A DNA stretch of 64,000 bases from RGIG426 sp045639905 (GTDB taxonomy: Bacteria > Bacillota > Clostridia > Oscillospirales > Acutalibacteraceae), in assembly GCA_045639905.1 (NCBI GenBank), contig JAZUDZ010000040.1, positions 1 to 64,000 on the forward strand, read 5' to 3'. A program made the position numbers and the translations under genes. Shown here in pieces: positions 15,567-23,376 of the stretch. The notes beneath the pieces were generated by a model. It ran no database searches, had not been told where the DNA came from, and was given only the letters and a program-made list of their open reading frames with translations. Each line of letters starts with the position of its first letter. The stretch's first letter is position 1.

Positions 15567-15595
15567 TTGAAAAATAAGCCGAAATAGCATATACT
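15567..15595 (+). promoter_or_regulatory. Promoter of the aquaporin gene
   Basis: TTGAAA (15567-15572), 17 bases, TATACT (15590-15595). Confidence 0.75.
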
Positions 15596-15628
15596 GAAAG
15601 TACATTAATCCGTGAGGAGGAAATAATA

Positions 15629-16324
15629 ATGAAAAAATTCATCGCAGAATTTGTCGGCACCATGGCCCTGGTATTTCTCGGCTGCGGTACGGCAATGCTC
15701 GTCGGATGTGACGCTGCCAACGGTTGCGGTTACATTTTGACGGCTTTGGCCTTCGGTTTAACCATCGTCGGCATGGCCTATTGTGTGGGCAACATCTCCG
15801 GATGCCACATTAACCCGGCAGTTTCCCTCGGCGTTCTTATGAGTGGTGGTATGAAAGCTCTGGATTTCCTCGGCTATATCATCGCACAGGTTCTCGGCGC
15901 TTTGGCCGGTTCCGGTTTGCTCAGCCTCATCTTCAATTTCGGCGGTCTGGAAGACATGACCGGCGGTTTCGGTTCTAACGGCCTGGCAGGCGTTAACGGC
16001 AGTTGGATTGCCGGACTGATTGTGGAAGTTCTGCTGACATTCTTCTTTGTTCTCGTTATTCTCGGTGTCACCTCTTCCAAAGCCGGCCACGGTTCCTTTG
16101 GCGGTATCATCATCGGCTTCACTTTGGTTTTGGTTCACATCCTCGGTATCGGTTTGACCGGCACTTCCGTCAACCCGGCCCGCAGCTTCGGCCCGGCCGT
16201 GTTTGCTGCCATTACCGGCAACACCGAACCTCTCTCCCAGCTTTGGGTATTTATTGTCGGCCCGTTTGTCGGTGCTGCTTTGGCTGCCCTTCTTTACAAA
16301 TTTCTTGAAAAAGAAGAAGCCTGA
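15629..16324 (+). CDS. Aquaporin (MIP family, AqpZ-like)
   Basis: 231 residues, six membrane helices and the two half-helix motifs HINPAVSLG and SVNPARSFGPA. In the fifth helix LVLVHILGIGLTGTSVNPAR has the His and Arg of the narrow aromatic/Arg filter seen in water-selective AqpZ, while GlpF-type channels have Gly at the His position. Water is therefore the more likely substrate than glycerol. It starts at ATG 15629 after GTGAGGAGG, has its own promoter and terminator, and has no glycerol-kinase neighbour. Confidence 0.9.
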   Translation: MKKFIAEFVGTMALVFLGCGTAMLVGCDAANGCGYILTALAFGLTIVGMAYCVGNISGCHINPAVSLGVLMSGGMKALDFLGYIIAQVLGALAGSGLLSLIFNFGGLEDMTGGFGSNGLAGVNGSWIAGLIVEVLLTFFFVLVILGVTSSKAGHGSFGGIIIGFTLVLVHILGIGLTGTSVNPARSFGPAVFAAITGNTEPLSQLWVFIVGPFVGAALAALLYKFLEKEEA

Positions 16325-16345
16325 TTGATCATAGGATAGATTTTG

Positions 16346-16378
16346 AAAAGCGGCAGGGAGTAATCCCTGTCGCTTTTT
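16346..16378 (+). terminator. Terminator after the aquaporin gene
   Basis: AAAAGCGGCAGGGA, loop GTAA, TCCCTGTCGCTTTTT with one G-U pair. Confidence 0.9.
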
Positions 16379-16500
16379 CGTGTGTCGTCAATTCATATTT
16401 GTCGGACAAAAGAACAAAAAAATAAATGAAATATTGACAACCGGTCATATTTGCTGTACACCTTTTTTGATGAATGTAATATGGTAGGGAGGGCTACGGA

Positions 16501-17697
16501 ATGCAATACCGGAAGGATAAGAATGGAAATGATCTCTCGGTACTCGGCTTTGGCTGTATGCGCTTTACGAAAAAAGGCGGGGGTATCGACATCGACAAGG
16601 CCGAGCAGGAAATTCTGGAAGCGTACAACCGGGGCGTCAACTATTTTGATACGGCATATGTCTACGGCGGAAGCGAAGCGGCGGTCGGTGAAATCCTGGA
16701 GCGCAACGGAATTCGCGAAAACGTTAAAATCGCCACGAAGCTGCCCCAGTATCTTGTGGGGAGCCGCGCGGCCATTGAAAAATATTTTGCCGAAGAATTG
16801 AATCGTTTGCGTACCGATTATGTCGACTATTATCTGATGCACCATCTGACCGACGTGGCTATGTGGGAAAAGCTGAAATCCATCGGTATTCTGGATTGGA
16901 TTGAAGAAAAAAAGAAAAGCGGGCAAATCAAAAATATCGGGTTTTCGTATCATGGGAATTCCGATGGTTTTGTGAAAATACTTAACGATTTTGACTGGGA
17001 TATTTGTCAGATTCAATATAACTATTTTGACGAGAACTCTCAGGCGGGGAAGGTCGGGCTGCAGGCAGCGGCGGAAAAGGGAATTCCCGTTGTGATTATG
17101 GAACCCCTTCGCGGCGGCAAACTGGTCAATATGCTTCCCGATTCGGCCAAAACGGTGATGAATCAAAGCGGACGCACTTGGACTTCCGCGGAATGGGGAC
17201 TTCGGTGGCTCTATAACCAGCCGGAAGTGACGGTTGTGCTGTCGGGCATGAATTCGCTCGAAATGGTAAAAGAAAATTGCCGGACGGCCTGTGAAGCAGT
17301 CCCGAATGCTTTTACCGAGGAGGATTTTGCGACGATCCGCGAGGTGACGCAAAAAATCGGCGAAAACGAAAAAGTCGGTTGTACCGGCTGCCGGTATTGT
17401 ATGCCCTGCCCGAAGGGCGTGGATATTCCCGGCGCGTTTCGGTGCTATAATGCGATGTACATTGACTCGAAAATGCAGGGCCGATTTGAGTACGCCCAAA
17501 CAGTGGGGCTGACAAAAGAAAGTGCCTTTGCCACCCAGTGTATCGGGTGCGGCAAATGCGAAACCCATTGTCCGCAACAGCTGCCGATTCGGAAACTTCT
17601 GAAAGAGGCAGATGCGGCGCTTCGTCCACTGCCATATAAGGCGGGGATTGCCATTGCACGCAAGTTCATGTTTCGAAAAGCAAAAAAGAAAAAATAA
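16501..17697 (+). CDS. Aldo/keto reductase with C-terminal ferredoxin-like domain
   Basis: 398 residues. An aldo/keto reductase barrel (about 1-285) has the NADPH/catalytic landmarks GFGCMRF, NYFDTAYVYGGSE (Asp and Tyr), KIATKLP and HH in YYLMHHL. A 4Fe-4S segment follows: GCTGCRYCMPCPKGV (about 297-311) and CIGCGKCETHCPQQ (about 348-361). This fused type is frequent in anaerobes and thought to reduce unknown carbonyls with electrons passed through the Fe-S part. The ATG follows AGGGAGGG. TTGACA at 16434 could be its -35, but the matching -10 is weak. Monocistronic, with terminators on both sides. Confidence 0.9.
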   Translation: MQYRKDKNGNDLSVLGFGCMRFTKKGGGIDIDKAEQEILEAYNRGVNYFDTAYVYGGSEAAVGEILERNGIRENVKIATKLPQYLVGSRAAIEKYFAEELNRLRTDYVDYYLMHHLTDVAMWEKLKSIGILDWIEEKKKSGQIKNIGFSYHGNSDGFVKILNDFDWDICQIQYNYFDENSQAGKVGLQAAAEKGIPVVIMEPLRGGKLVNMLPDSAKTVMNQSGRTWTSAEWGLRWLYNQPEVTVVLSGMNSLEMVKENCRTACEAVPNAFTEEDFATIREVTQKIGENEKVGCTGCRYCMPCPKGVDIPGAFRCYNAMYIDSKMQGRFEYAQTVGLTKESAFATQCIGCGKCETHCPQQLPIRKLLKEADAALRPLPYKAGIAIARKFMFRKAKKKK

Positions 17698-17698
17698 G

Positions 17699-17733
17699 AA
17701 ATCGGCAGGGACACGGTTCCTGCCGATTTTTTG
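17699..17733. terminator. Bidirectional terminator
   Basis: AAATCGGCAGG pairs with CCTGCCGATTT and is followed by TTT. On the minus strand it serves the DMT transporter gene. Confidence 0.85.
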
Positions 17734-17742
17734 CAAATGTTT

Positions 17743-17780
17743 TTCATGTGGAAAATTCTCCACATGAAAGAGTGTATACT
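17743..17780 (+). promoter_or_regulatory. Palindromic promoter element, copy 2
   Basis: TTCATGT (17743-17749), 12 bases, ACATGAA (17762-17768), six bases, TATACT (17775-17780). The flanks extend the palindrome to TTTCATGTGGA/TCCACATGAAA. Spacing and sequence match copy 1 at 8848-8885. It points rightward into the antisense of the DMT transporter gene; no sense gene follows, so an antisense transcript is possible. Confidence 0.5.
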
Positions 17781-17789
17781 GATGATGGC

Positions 17790-18764
17790 TTAAGAGGAAA
17801 GACCTTCGGAAATGCCGAGAAGGACAATACCGAGAATCACTCCGGAAATACAAAGTGCTTGTTTTACGGTTAGCTTTTCCTTTAGAATCAAACGGGACAA
17901 AATGACCGAAACAATACAGTAGGAAGCGACCATGGGAGCGGCCAAAAGCGGTTTTGCAGCCATGGCATAGACATAAAAGATCTGACCAAACTCCTCGCAA
18001 ACCGCTGCGGCACCTTTGGGAATTTCCGATTTTTTAAACGGGATGTACGGTTTTTTGTGTTTGCAAAAAAGCCAAATCCATGCGGCGATTCCCGCCAGGA
18101 AAAAGGTAAGACCATAGAGAATCAAAACATCGATTTCACCGAGCCCCAGGCCGACTTCTTCATTTAGAATGATGCCGTCCGCCGCAGTGCCGATGGTGTC
18201 AAAAAGGCAATAGGCAAGGGGGAATAACAGGGCGAGGGCGCCACGTCGGTATTTTTTGTTTTCTTCGGTTTTGGTGTCCGGACCGGATAATCCATGTTCC
18301 ACGATGGCCAAAACGATCATACCGATGACAATGCAGGCCGTTCCAATCAGTTCCGGAACGGAGAACGGAGCCGTGCTCCGGCTGATTCCGCCCTTCAGCA
18401 AAAAGAAAAGCAGCATACACAGGGTGGACAGGGCGCCGGAAGCATTTTGAACGGGGGATACGATGGACAGTTCCAAATACCGAAGTCCTGCATAGCCGAT
18501 GACCATGGAAAGGATATAACAAAGAGAGGCAGGAGAATATTGAAGGGCCCGAATCAGCAAAGTGCGCAGTGACAAAGAGCCGTCGACGACAAGACTTTCC
18601 GAGAACGGAAGCAGACAAACGGCACAGATTCCCATAACCAGCCCGACCCAAACGGCAATCTTCAAATGGGACATAGGGTCTGACTCATCCGTTCCTTTTT
18701 TGTAAAACAAATCGGCAAAGCCCCATCCGAGTATACAAATCAGGGCCAGCAAAAACCAGGACAT
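17790..18764 (-). CDS. EamA/DMT family transporter
   Basis: 324 residues with about ten membrane helices in two EamA halves, including the typical SPVQNASGAL and final VASYCIVSVILSRLILKEKL segments. A drug/metabolite-type permease of unknown substrate. ATG 18764 is preceded by GAGGAGG. Single gene. Antisense transcription from the palindromic promoter at 17743-17780 could run into its 3' end. Confidence 0.85.
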   Translation of the reverse strand: MSWFLLALICILGWGFADLFYKKGTDESDPMSHLKIAVWVGLVMGICAVCLLPFSESLVVDGSLSLRTLLIRALQYSPASLCYILSMVIGYAGLRYLELSIVSPVQNASGALSTLCMLLFFLLKGGISRSTAPFSVPELIGTACIVIGMIVLAIVEHGLSGPDTKTEENKKYRRGALALLFPLAYCLFDTIGTAADGIILNEEVGLGLGEIDVLILYGLTFFLAGIAAWIWLFCKHKKPYIPFKKSEIPKGAAAVCEEFGQIFYVYAMAAKPLLAAPMVASYCIVSVILSRLILKEKLTVKQALCISGVILGIVLLGISEGLSS

Positions 18765-18831
18765 GTGTATCCTCCTCTCTGAAAAATCTTGCTTTATTGT
18801 AGCAATATGTCGCGGATTCGTAAAGGCTTCG

Positions 18832-18860
18832 TTGAAAAAAACAGTAAAAAATGATAAAAT
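18832..18860 (+). promoter_or_regulatory. Promoter of the YhaM-like gene
   Basis: TTGAAA (18832-18837), 17 bases, TAAAAT (18855-18860). A TATAAT at 18869-18874 lacks a fitting -35; if used, the transcript would be almost leaderless. Confidence 0.5.
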
Positions 18861-18897
18861 AATTTTGTTATAATACAGAAAGAAGTTGAAAAGTAGT

Positions 18898-19860
18898 ATG
18901 GCGATTACAGATTACAAAACGATTGGTTCTTTGAAAGACGGCGAGAGCGGTCTGGTTGTGTGTATGGTTCTTGAAAGCACCAAGGTTCCGTACCGCAACA
19001 AGGAAGGAGAATACACGAAACTTCGTGTGAAAGACTCCCGTGCGGAATATGATGTCAGCGTGTTTGAGGAATCCGTTCGTGCAGACGTGGGAGATATCGT
19101 GACGGCGACCGTTTCCATTAAAGGAAACTACAAAAACGCCCGCGGCATTCGTCCCTGCACGGATCCCGATATCAGTCTCGGTGATTTTGTGTCCCGTATT
19201 TCGGGAGACCCGGAATCCCTGTATGCGAAAATTTGCCGTATGGTTATGGAATCCAATCCGGAGGCGGATGAAACATCCCTTTCTCATTTGACGCTTAATA
19301 TGTATGCTCGGTACAAAGACGAACTTTTGCACTCTTCTGCGGCAAAGACCGTTCATCATAACGCGATCGGCGGACTGATGATGCATACCGAATCAATGGT
19401 TCGTATGGCTATGTGTTATGCCGATAATTATCCGACTCTTGACAGAGAACTGCTGGTTTGCGGCGCCGCCCTTCATGATATCGGTAAAATCAGGGAAATG
19501 GAAACCGGAGCCAACGGCAATGTGACGGGAACACCGGCCGGTGCTCTTCTCGGCCATTTGGCAATCGGTATGCTGATGGTGGAGGATGAGGCGAAAGGAC
19601 AAAATTATAACCCGGAACGCGTGATGCTTTTGCAGCATCTGATTGCTTCGCATCACGGTCGCGTGGAGTTCGGTGCCATAAAGCTGGCGTCCATTCCGGA
19701 AGCCGCCGTTCTTAACCATATTGACGATGCGGATGCTTCGATTGAAAAATTTGCCAAACAATATCGGGAAACCAATTTGCAACCCGGTGAAGTGGCAACC
19801 ACGAAGCCGCAATATATGGATAACTTCTTGTATAAGCCGACGAGTTTCAGCGAAGACTAA
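18898..19860 (+). CDS. yhaM: 3'->5' exoribonuclease YhaM-like (OB fold + HD domain)
   Basis: 320 residues. The N-terminal OB-fold part (about 1-95) resembles the nucleic-acid-binding region of YhaM/Cbf1. The HD hydrolase domain (about 145-280) has H...HTESM, GAALHDIGK (His-Asp pair), HLAIGM and HHG motifs that bind the metals. The family trims RNA and DNA from the 3' end. Start chosen at ATG 18898; a TTG at 18886 would add four residues, and neither has a strong Shine-Dalgarno, only GAAAGAAG 12 bases before the ATG. Monocistronic, with hairpins after it. Confidence 0.85.
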   Translation: MAITDYKTIGSLKDGESGLVVCMVLESTKVPYRNKEGEYTKLRVKDSRAEYDVSVFEESVRADVGDIVTATVSIKGNYKNARGIRPCTDPDISLGDFVSRISGDPESLYAKICRMVMESNPEADETSLSHLTLNMYARYKDELLHSSAAKTVHHNAIGGLMMHTESMVRMAMCYADNYPTLDRELLVCGAALHDIGKIREMETGANGNVTGTPAGALLGHLAIGMLMVEDEAKGQNYNPERVMLLQHLIASHHGRVEFGAIKLASIPEAAVLNHIDDADASIEKFAKQYRETNLQPGEVATTKPQYMDNFLYKPTSFSED

Positions 19861-19865
19861 AACCC

Positions 19866-19890
19866 CCAAAGTGCAAAATTTGCACTTTGG
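19866..19890. repeat. 25-bp near-perfect palindrome
   Basis: CCAAAGTGCAAA, one central A, then TTTGCACTTTGG. Six bases past the stop codon and ten before the real terminator. It lacks a U tract, so it is not itself a terminator; it could block 3' exonucleases or bind a protein. Confidence 0.7.
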
Positions 19891-19899
19891 AGAGAGTGA

Positions 19900-19932
19900 A
19901 AAAGACGACAGGATTGGTTCCTGTCGTCTTTT
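19900..19932. terminator. Bidirectional terminator
   Basis: AAAAGACGACAGG, loop ATTGGTT, CCTGTCGTCTTTT. It separates the convergent YhaM-like and nuclease genes. Confidence 0.9.
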
Positions 19933-19937
19933 GTATG

Positions 19938-20882
19938 TTACGGATTACAGCATCCGCTGGGTATATATCCGGCAGACAGCAATTCGTCTCGGTCGTTTGT
20001 CAAATAGCGTTTGCTGAATCCGATGGACTCACCATTCGGGCAATCGGATCGGTGAAATTTGTGTGAACCTTTGTTTGCCACATACCGATAATCGGAAAGT
20101 TTCGGAGTGGTTACCTTCTCTCCGCTCAGTTTGCATTCACCGGTGGCGTAATTGATTGTAACACCCGGCTGAACATTGTAGCAAAAAACATTAAAGCAAA
20201 TACCTTCTCCGTCATCCTCGACGGAATAGCCTTCCATAGTGACACCGTTGACAACCAGATTGTTCCCTTCAAAAATCGGGCAAACGCGATAGAGAACATG
20301 GTTGCCGGTTTCCACGATGTAGTCCGCTACCAGGTTTTCAAACGGAAGCATGCCCTCGGTGTTCAAATATCGGGTGCCGGTAATGAGATTTTTCTCATTG
20401 GCATTTTCTCCGGCCAGGTTAAAGGCGATTAAATGGCATCGGTTATACACGCTTTTTCCGTCGACGAAATCGAATTTGACGCTATGCCATCCGCTTGGAT
20501 GAATCGTGCTGATATCACCCCGTTCGTCCTTCGGCATCAGGTCTCGTCCGAGACAGGCCGTGCAGACGCTGCAGCGACCCAGAGAATCCAAATGAGCGTA
20601 AGACTCATACGATACGGTGGTCATATCTTTTTCCGTGAACTTCGGCCGGTTGTCATTTATAAAGATATACGGTTTTCCCGCATAGGAAGAAATCTTGTAT
20701 TCGGGCTTGATAATTCCCTGGTTTTCTTCGGGACTCGTATTGGTTTTGGTGGTGCTGATGACTTCCGATGAAGCCGTTTCGTTTTCCGGTGGTGTTTGTG
20801 ACAGACTGCCGGAAAAATAGAGAACGGCTACGGCAATCAGCAGGACGATGCCGATAATAACGGTGACAGTGTTCTTTTTCAT
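19938..20882 (-). CDS. Membrane-anchored DNA-entry-type nuclease with Ada-like metal-binding tail
   Basis: 314 residues. An N-terminal membrane anchor or signal (about 5-25) and a Ser/Thr/Glu spacer lead to a DNA/RNA non-specific endonuclease domain of EndA/NucA-like type (about 95-250). The core YNRCHLIAFNLAGENANEKN has the catalytic His and the metal-binding Asn positions, with Cys in place of the usual Gly before His, followed by NLITGTRYLN. The C-terminal 40 residues (GSHKFHRSDC ... GYIPSGCCNP) look like the Cys-containing Ada-type metal-binding module often fused to secreted nucleases. It acts outside the cell. The start overlaps the previous stop by four bases, making it the last gene of the TPP-riboswitch operon. 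Confidence 0.8.
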   Translation of the reverse strand: MKKNTVTVIIGIVLLIAVAVLYFSGSLSQTPPENETASSEVISTTKTNTSPEENQGIIKPEYKISSYAGKPYIFINDNRPKFTEKDMTTVSYESYAHLDSLGRCSVCTACLGRDLMPKDERGDISTIHPSGWHSVKFDFVDGKSVYNRCHLIAFNLAGENANEKNLITGTRYLNTEGMLPFENLVADYIVETGNHVLYRVCPIFEGNNLVVNGVTMEGYSVEDDGEGICFNVFCYNVQPGVTINYATGECKLSGEKVTTPKLSDYRYVANKGSHKFHRSDCPNGESIGFSKRYLTNDRDELLSAGYIPSGCCNP

Positions 20883-21286
20883 GATTTTTTGTTCCTCTTC
20901 AGTATTTGCACGGTGATGGGATCGTGGGAAGTTCCCCTGATGTCAAAGTTTTCGCGTATCTCCCATGCAGTATCAATATCCAGAACCGTATCACTGGGAT
21001 ACAGACGGTTCCAGCGGTAGACAATGAGAGTGTCAATATTCGGATTGCTTGTGTCCAAAGCGATATTTTCCACAAAACAAAAATCGTCGTCTCCGGCAAC
21101 GGATAAAAAGTCTTCATCCACCATAATGGAATCGTTTTTGAAAATTTTGGCGGAATAGGCATTCATCAGCAAACGATGGTCGCCGACCGTTTTCAAAAGA
21201 TGACGCCGCATGCCGGCATCCTGGCTTTGCCGGCGATGATTAAACAGCATACCGTTTTGTGTGTCCAGGCATAGAACAATTTTCAC
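20879..21286 (-). CDS. Unassigned 135-residue protein
   Basis: The predicted start is GTG 21286, eight bases after GGGGAGGA and overlapping the queT stop by four bases. The longer upstream frame has no such support. The protein begins VKIVLCLDTQNGMLFNHRRQSQD. It then has a middle FVENIALDTSNPNIDTLIVYRWNR section and ends with basic residues. Similar small proteins of Clostridia sit beside vitamin transporters and have been given misleading labels in databases; I cannot assign a function. A nucleotide- or folate-related fold is only a guess. It is translationally coupled to both neighbours. Confidence 0.7.
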   Translation of the reverse strand: MKIVLCLDTQNGMLFNHRRQSQDAGMRRHLLKTVGDHRLLMNAYSAKIFKNDSIMVDEDFLSVAGDDDFCFVENIALDTSNPNIDTLIVYRWNRLYPSDTVLDIDTAWEIRENFDIRGTSHDPITVQILKRNKKS

Positions 21287-21822
21287 GAATGGATTCCTCC
21301 CCGAAAAATATGTTTGGCGGCTCCGGTTTTCTCCAGCATAAAGTAGACGACCAGACCGCCGACGGTGGCAACAATCAGTTCGCCGACTCCGACTTCGGCA
21401 ACGCAAAGAAACCATGTGTGTTTTTCCATTTGAAACAGCAGAATGTTGAGTTCGGTGCCGACAATCAAACTGTTGAAAATGGTGGCCGGAAGAGCAGCCA
21501 AAACCGGTATGTTACGAATGGTGACATTGCGTAAAAAATAGGTACAAAGAGCGCTGACAAGCGTGGCCAGAGTTCCGAATACCAGGTCCCAGGCTCCCGC
21601 CAGATTGGTTCCCATGGAAAGACCGATGGTATTGGAAAACAGGCAGCCCAGCGTCAGCCCCGGAATGGCAGCCGGCGTGAAGACGGGAAGGATGGTCAGC
21701 AGCTCTGACAAACGAAGTTGCAGAGGACCGAACGAGGCTGCGGGAATAACCAGGGTCAGGACCGTATACAGCGCCGCAATGACGCCGGTTTCACACATTC
21801 TTCTCAGAATGTTCTTTTTCAC
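21283..21822 (-). CDS. queT: QueT-type ECF transporter S component
   Basis: 179 residues, about six membrane helices. The N-terminal TGVIAALYTVLTL and the FGPLQLRLSELLTILPVF and AIPGLTLGC motifs are those of the QueT family, thought to bind a queuosine precursor and to work with a shared EcfA/A'/T module encoded elsewhere. The start is GTG 21822 inside the end of thiT (32-base overlap) with a poor ribosome binding site; an internal ATG eight codons on is an alternative. No preQ1 riboswitch is seen; the gene is instead under the TPP switch of thiT. Confidence 0.85.
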   Translation of the reverse strand: MKKNILRRMCETGVIAALYTVLTLVIPAASFGPLQLRLSELLTILPVFTPAAIPGLTLGCLFSNTIGLSMGTNLAGAWDLVFGTLATLVSALCTYFLRNVTIRNIPVLAALPATIFNSLIVGTELNILLFQMEKHTWFLCVAEVGVGELIVATVGGLVVYFMLEKTGAAKHIFRGGIHS

Positions 21823-22636
21823 TTACATCACGTCCTGTTTGTTTTTTAGCCGGAATCAGCAGCAGAATAAAAATACATATTCCGGCCGCTGTCAATAATC
21901 CGAGGAAAGTCCAGGGGACTTCTTTCAGCGCGGAAAACGAAAAGGTGCCTTCGTCCGGATTTTGAAGTACCCGGAAAATGCAGCAAATATCCGTAAGAAC
22001 GGCGGCACAAAGAGATAAGCCTCCGACGGCCCGGAGAATACGGGCTTTGCGTGGTGCGGCAGATGCGGAAATGCGGGTGAGTTTGTCGCTCTTAAAATCA
22101 AATACATGTCCGAGATAGAAGGCGAACAAAAGCGTTACCAGCGTTTCGGGAATCATATAGGTGGCATTGTAAATCAGAGAAAAGACGGTCGCCTCCGCTG
22201 TCGGAACGGACAGGCCGGCCCACACCGTGCAGCCGGAAATCGTGTGACATCCGTACCGGAACAGACAAGCGGCAAAGGAACCGCAAACCAGGGCGGTCTT
22301 TTGCGAGGCAAGCGGTCTGAAAAACCCCGCAAGTCCCATTCCCGCATAGGCCAGGATATAGTCAAACAGCAAAATGGCCAGTCCCGCCCAAATGGATGTG
22401 GCGTAGGACAGATTGTTCAGCCCCAGCAGCATTTGGAGAAGACCGTAGGCGGTGCCTGCGGCAAATCCCCATCGGGAGCCGTAGCGGTAGGCAATCAGAA
22501 TGACCGGCAGCATATGGGCTACCGTAATACTGCCGCCGTAGGGCAGGGCTACCAGTTTGATAAGGCTGAGCACTGTTCCGAGTGCAATCATAATGGCTGT
22601 CTCGGTTAATCGGATTGTTTTATTTGTCAATTCCAA
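21791..22636 (-). CDS. thiT: Thiamine ECF transporter S component ThiT-like
   Basis: 281 residues. The first about 180 match the six-helix ThiT fold, including YGGSITVAHMLPVILIAYRYG and the aromatic/Gly segment YGCHTISGCTVWAG that forms the thiamine site. A C-terminal addition of about 90 residues with two more hydrophobic segments is unusual, since ThiT normally ends near 190. The start is TTG 22636, six bases after GGGAGGAG; no ATG is available before residue 16. The TPP riboswitch directly upstream confirms thiamine as the regulated vitamin. First gene of a four-gene overlapping operon. Confidence 0.88.
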   Translation of the reverse strand: MELTNKTIRLTETAIMIALGTVLSLIKLVALPYGGSITVAHMLPVILIAYRYGSRWGFAAGTAYGLLQMLLGLNNLSYATSIWAGLAILLFDYILAYAGMGLAGFFRPLASQKTALVCGSFAACLFRYGCHTISGCTVWAGLSVPTAEATVFSLIYNATYMIPETLVTLLFAFYLGHVFDFKSDKLTRISASAAPRKARILRAVGGLSLCAAVLTDICCIFRVLQNPDEGTFSFSALKEVPWTFLGLLTAAGICIFILLLIPAKKQTGRDVSEKEHSEKNV

Positions 22637-22693
22637 AAAAAATCTCCTCCCAACAGTGCGGAAAGAGTTTCAGAAAAGCTACGCTTTATGTGG

Positions 22694-22778
22694 AACAATC
22701 CCTCCGCCGGTATTATCCGGATCAGGTTATAGGGTTGCATCAGCGATGCTCTCAGCCTTACGGCACCCCTTGTTCTTG
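22694..22778 (-). promoter_or_regulatory. TPP riboswitch (THI box)
   Basis: On the minus strand GGGGTGCCGTAAGGCTGAGAG (the THI-box core) is followed by the short variable stem, then ACCCTATAACCTGATCCGG, then TACCGGCGGAGGGAT. All conserved elements are present in order. It precedes thiT by about 60 bases, and no intrinsic terminator is obvious, so control is probably at translation by masking GGGAGGAG. Confidence 0.95.
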
Positions 22779-22789
22779 ATACCGTTTTC

Positions 22790-22818
22790 AGTATAGGATT
22801 TCGGGACTGAAAAGTCAA
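22790..22818 (-). promoter_or_regulatory. Promoter of the TPP-riboswitch operon
   Basis: Minus strand TTGACT (22813-22818), 17 bases, TATACT (22790-22795), just upstream of the aptamer. Together with the riboswitch and the divergent mgsA promoter it accounts for the 315 bases between thiT and mgsA. Confidence 0.85.
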
Positions 22819-22882
22819 GAAAAGAGAACGCATTTTCGGCAGAAGAAATTTTCGAAAAATTGAGAAAATCGGTCGGTTTGTC

Positions 22883-22911
22883 TTGTTATTTTCTTCGGCA
22901 AAGTATATAAT
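22883..22911 (+). promoter_or_regulatory. Promoter of mgsA
   Basis: TTGTTA (22883-22888), 17 bases, TATAAT (22906-22911), followed by AGGAGG and ATG 22952. Confidence 0.7.
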
Positions 22912-22951
22912 CACTATATATATGTCAAAAAATACAAAAGGAGGCTTTATC

Positions 22952-23359
22952 ATGCAAATTGCTTTAATTGCACATGACTCCAAAAAAGAATTGTTGACTG
23001 AATTTTGTATTGCGTATTGCGGACTGATGAGTCGACACGACATCTGTGCCACCGGCACAACCGGACGCCTGATTGAAGAGGCAACGGGTCTCAAAATCAA
23101 TAAGTATATGGCGGGCTCTCAGGGCGGTGATCAGCAAATTGCGGCACGTATCAACTGCAATGAGATTGATTTACTGCTGTTCTTCAGGGATTCCCAGCAT
23201 CATGCCAGTGAACCGAACGACGAAGCCATGCTTCGTTTGTGTGATGCCAACAACATTCCGTTTGCCACGAACCTGGCCACGGCCGAGGCTTTGATTCAGG
23301 CTTTGGAAAACGGAGATTTGGAATGGAGAAATCTGGTTAATCCCTTAGCCAAAATGTAA
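22952..23359 (+). CDS. mgsA: Methylglyoxal synthase
   Basis: 135 residues, family length. IALIAHDSKK (substrate phosphate/catalytic region), the phosphate-binding ATGTTGRL and GSQGGDQQIAARI with the catalytic Asp are all present, followed by the final HxxxPNDEA section. The enzyme converts dihydroxyacetone phosphate to methylglyoxal and phosphate when phosphate is scarce. ATG 22952 follows AAGGAGG; a 23-residue upstream extension passes through the promoter and is rejected. hisS begins 18 bases after its stop without a terminator, so mgsA may head the synthetase operon. Confidence 0.95.
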   Translation: MQIALIAHDSKKELLTEFCIAYCGLMSRHDICATGTTGRLIEEATGLKINKYMAGSQGGDQQIAARINCNEIDLLLFFRDSQHHASEPNDEAMLRLCDANNIPFATNLATAEALIQALENGDLEWRNLVNPLAKM

Positions 23360-23376
23360 ACAGAGGTAAGAAAAAT

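Noticed and set aside
16393..18000. 535-codon minus-strand frame across the aldo/keto reductase gene
   Set aside because: It spans a terminator and two convergent genes; the antisense translation has no domain.
23360..23376. T-box leader for hisS
   Set aside because: Only 17 bases separate mgsA and hisS, and the mgsA leader lacks T-box motifs.
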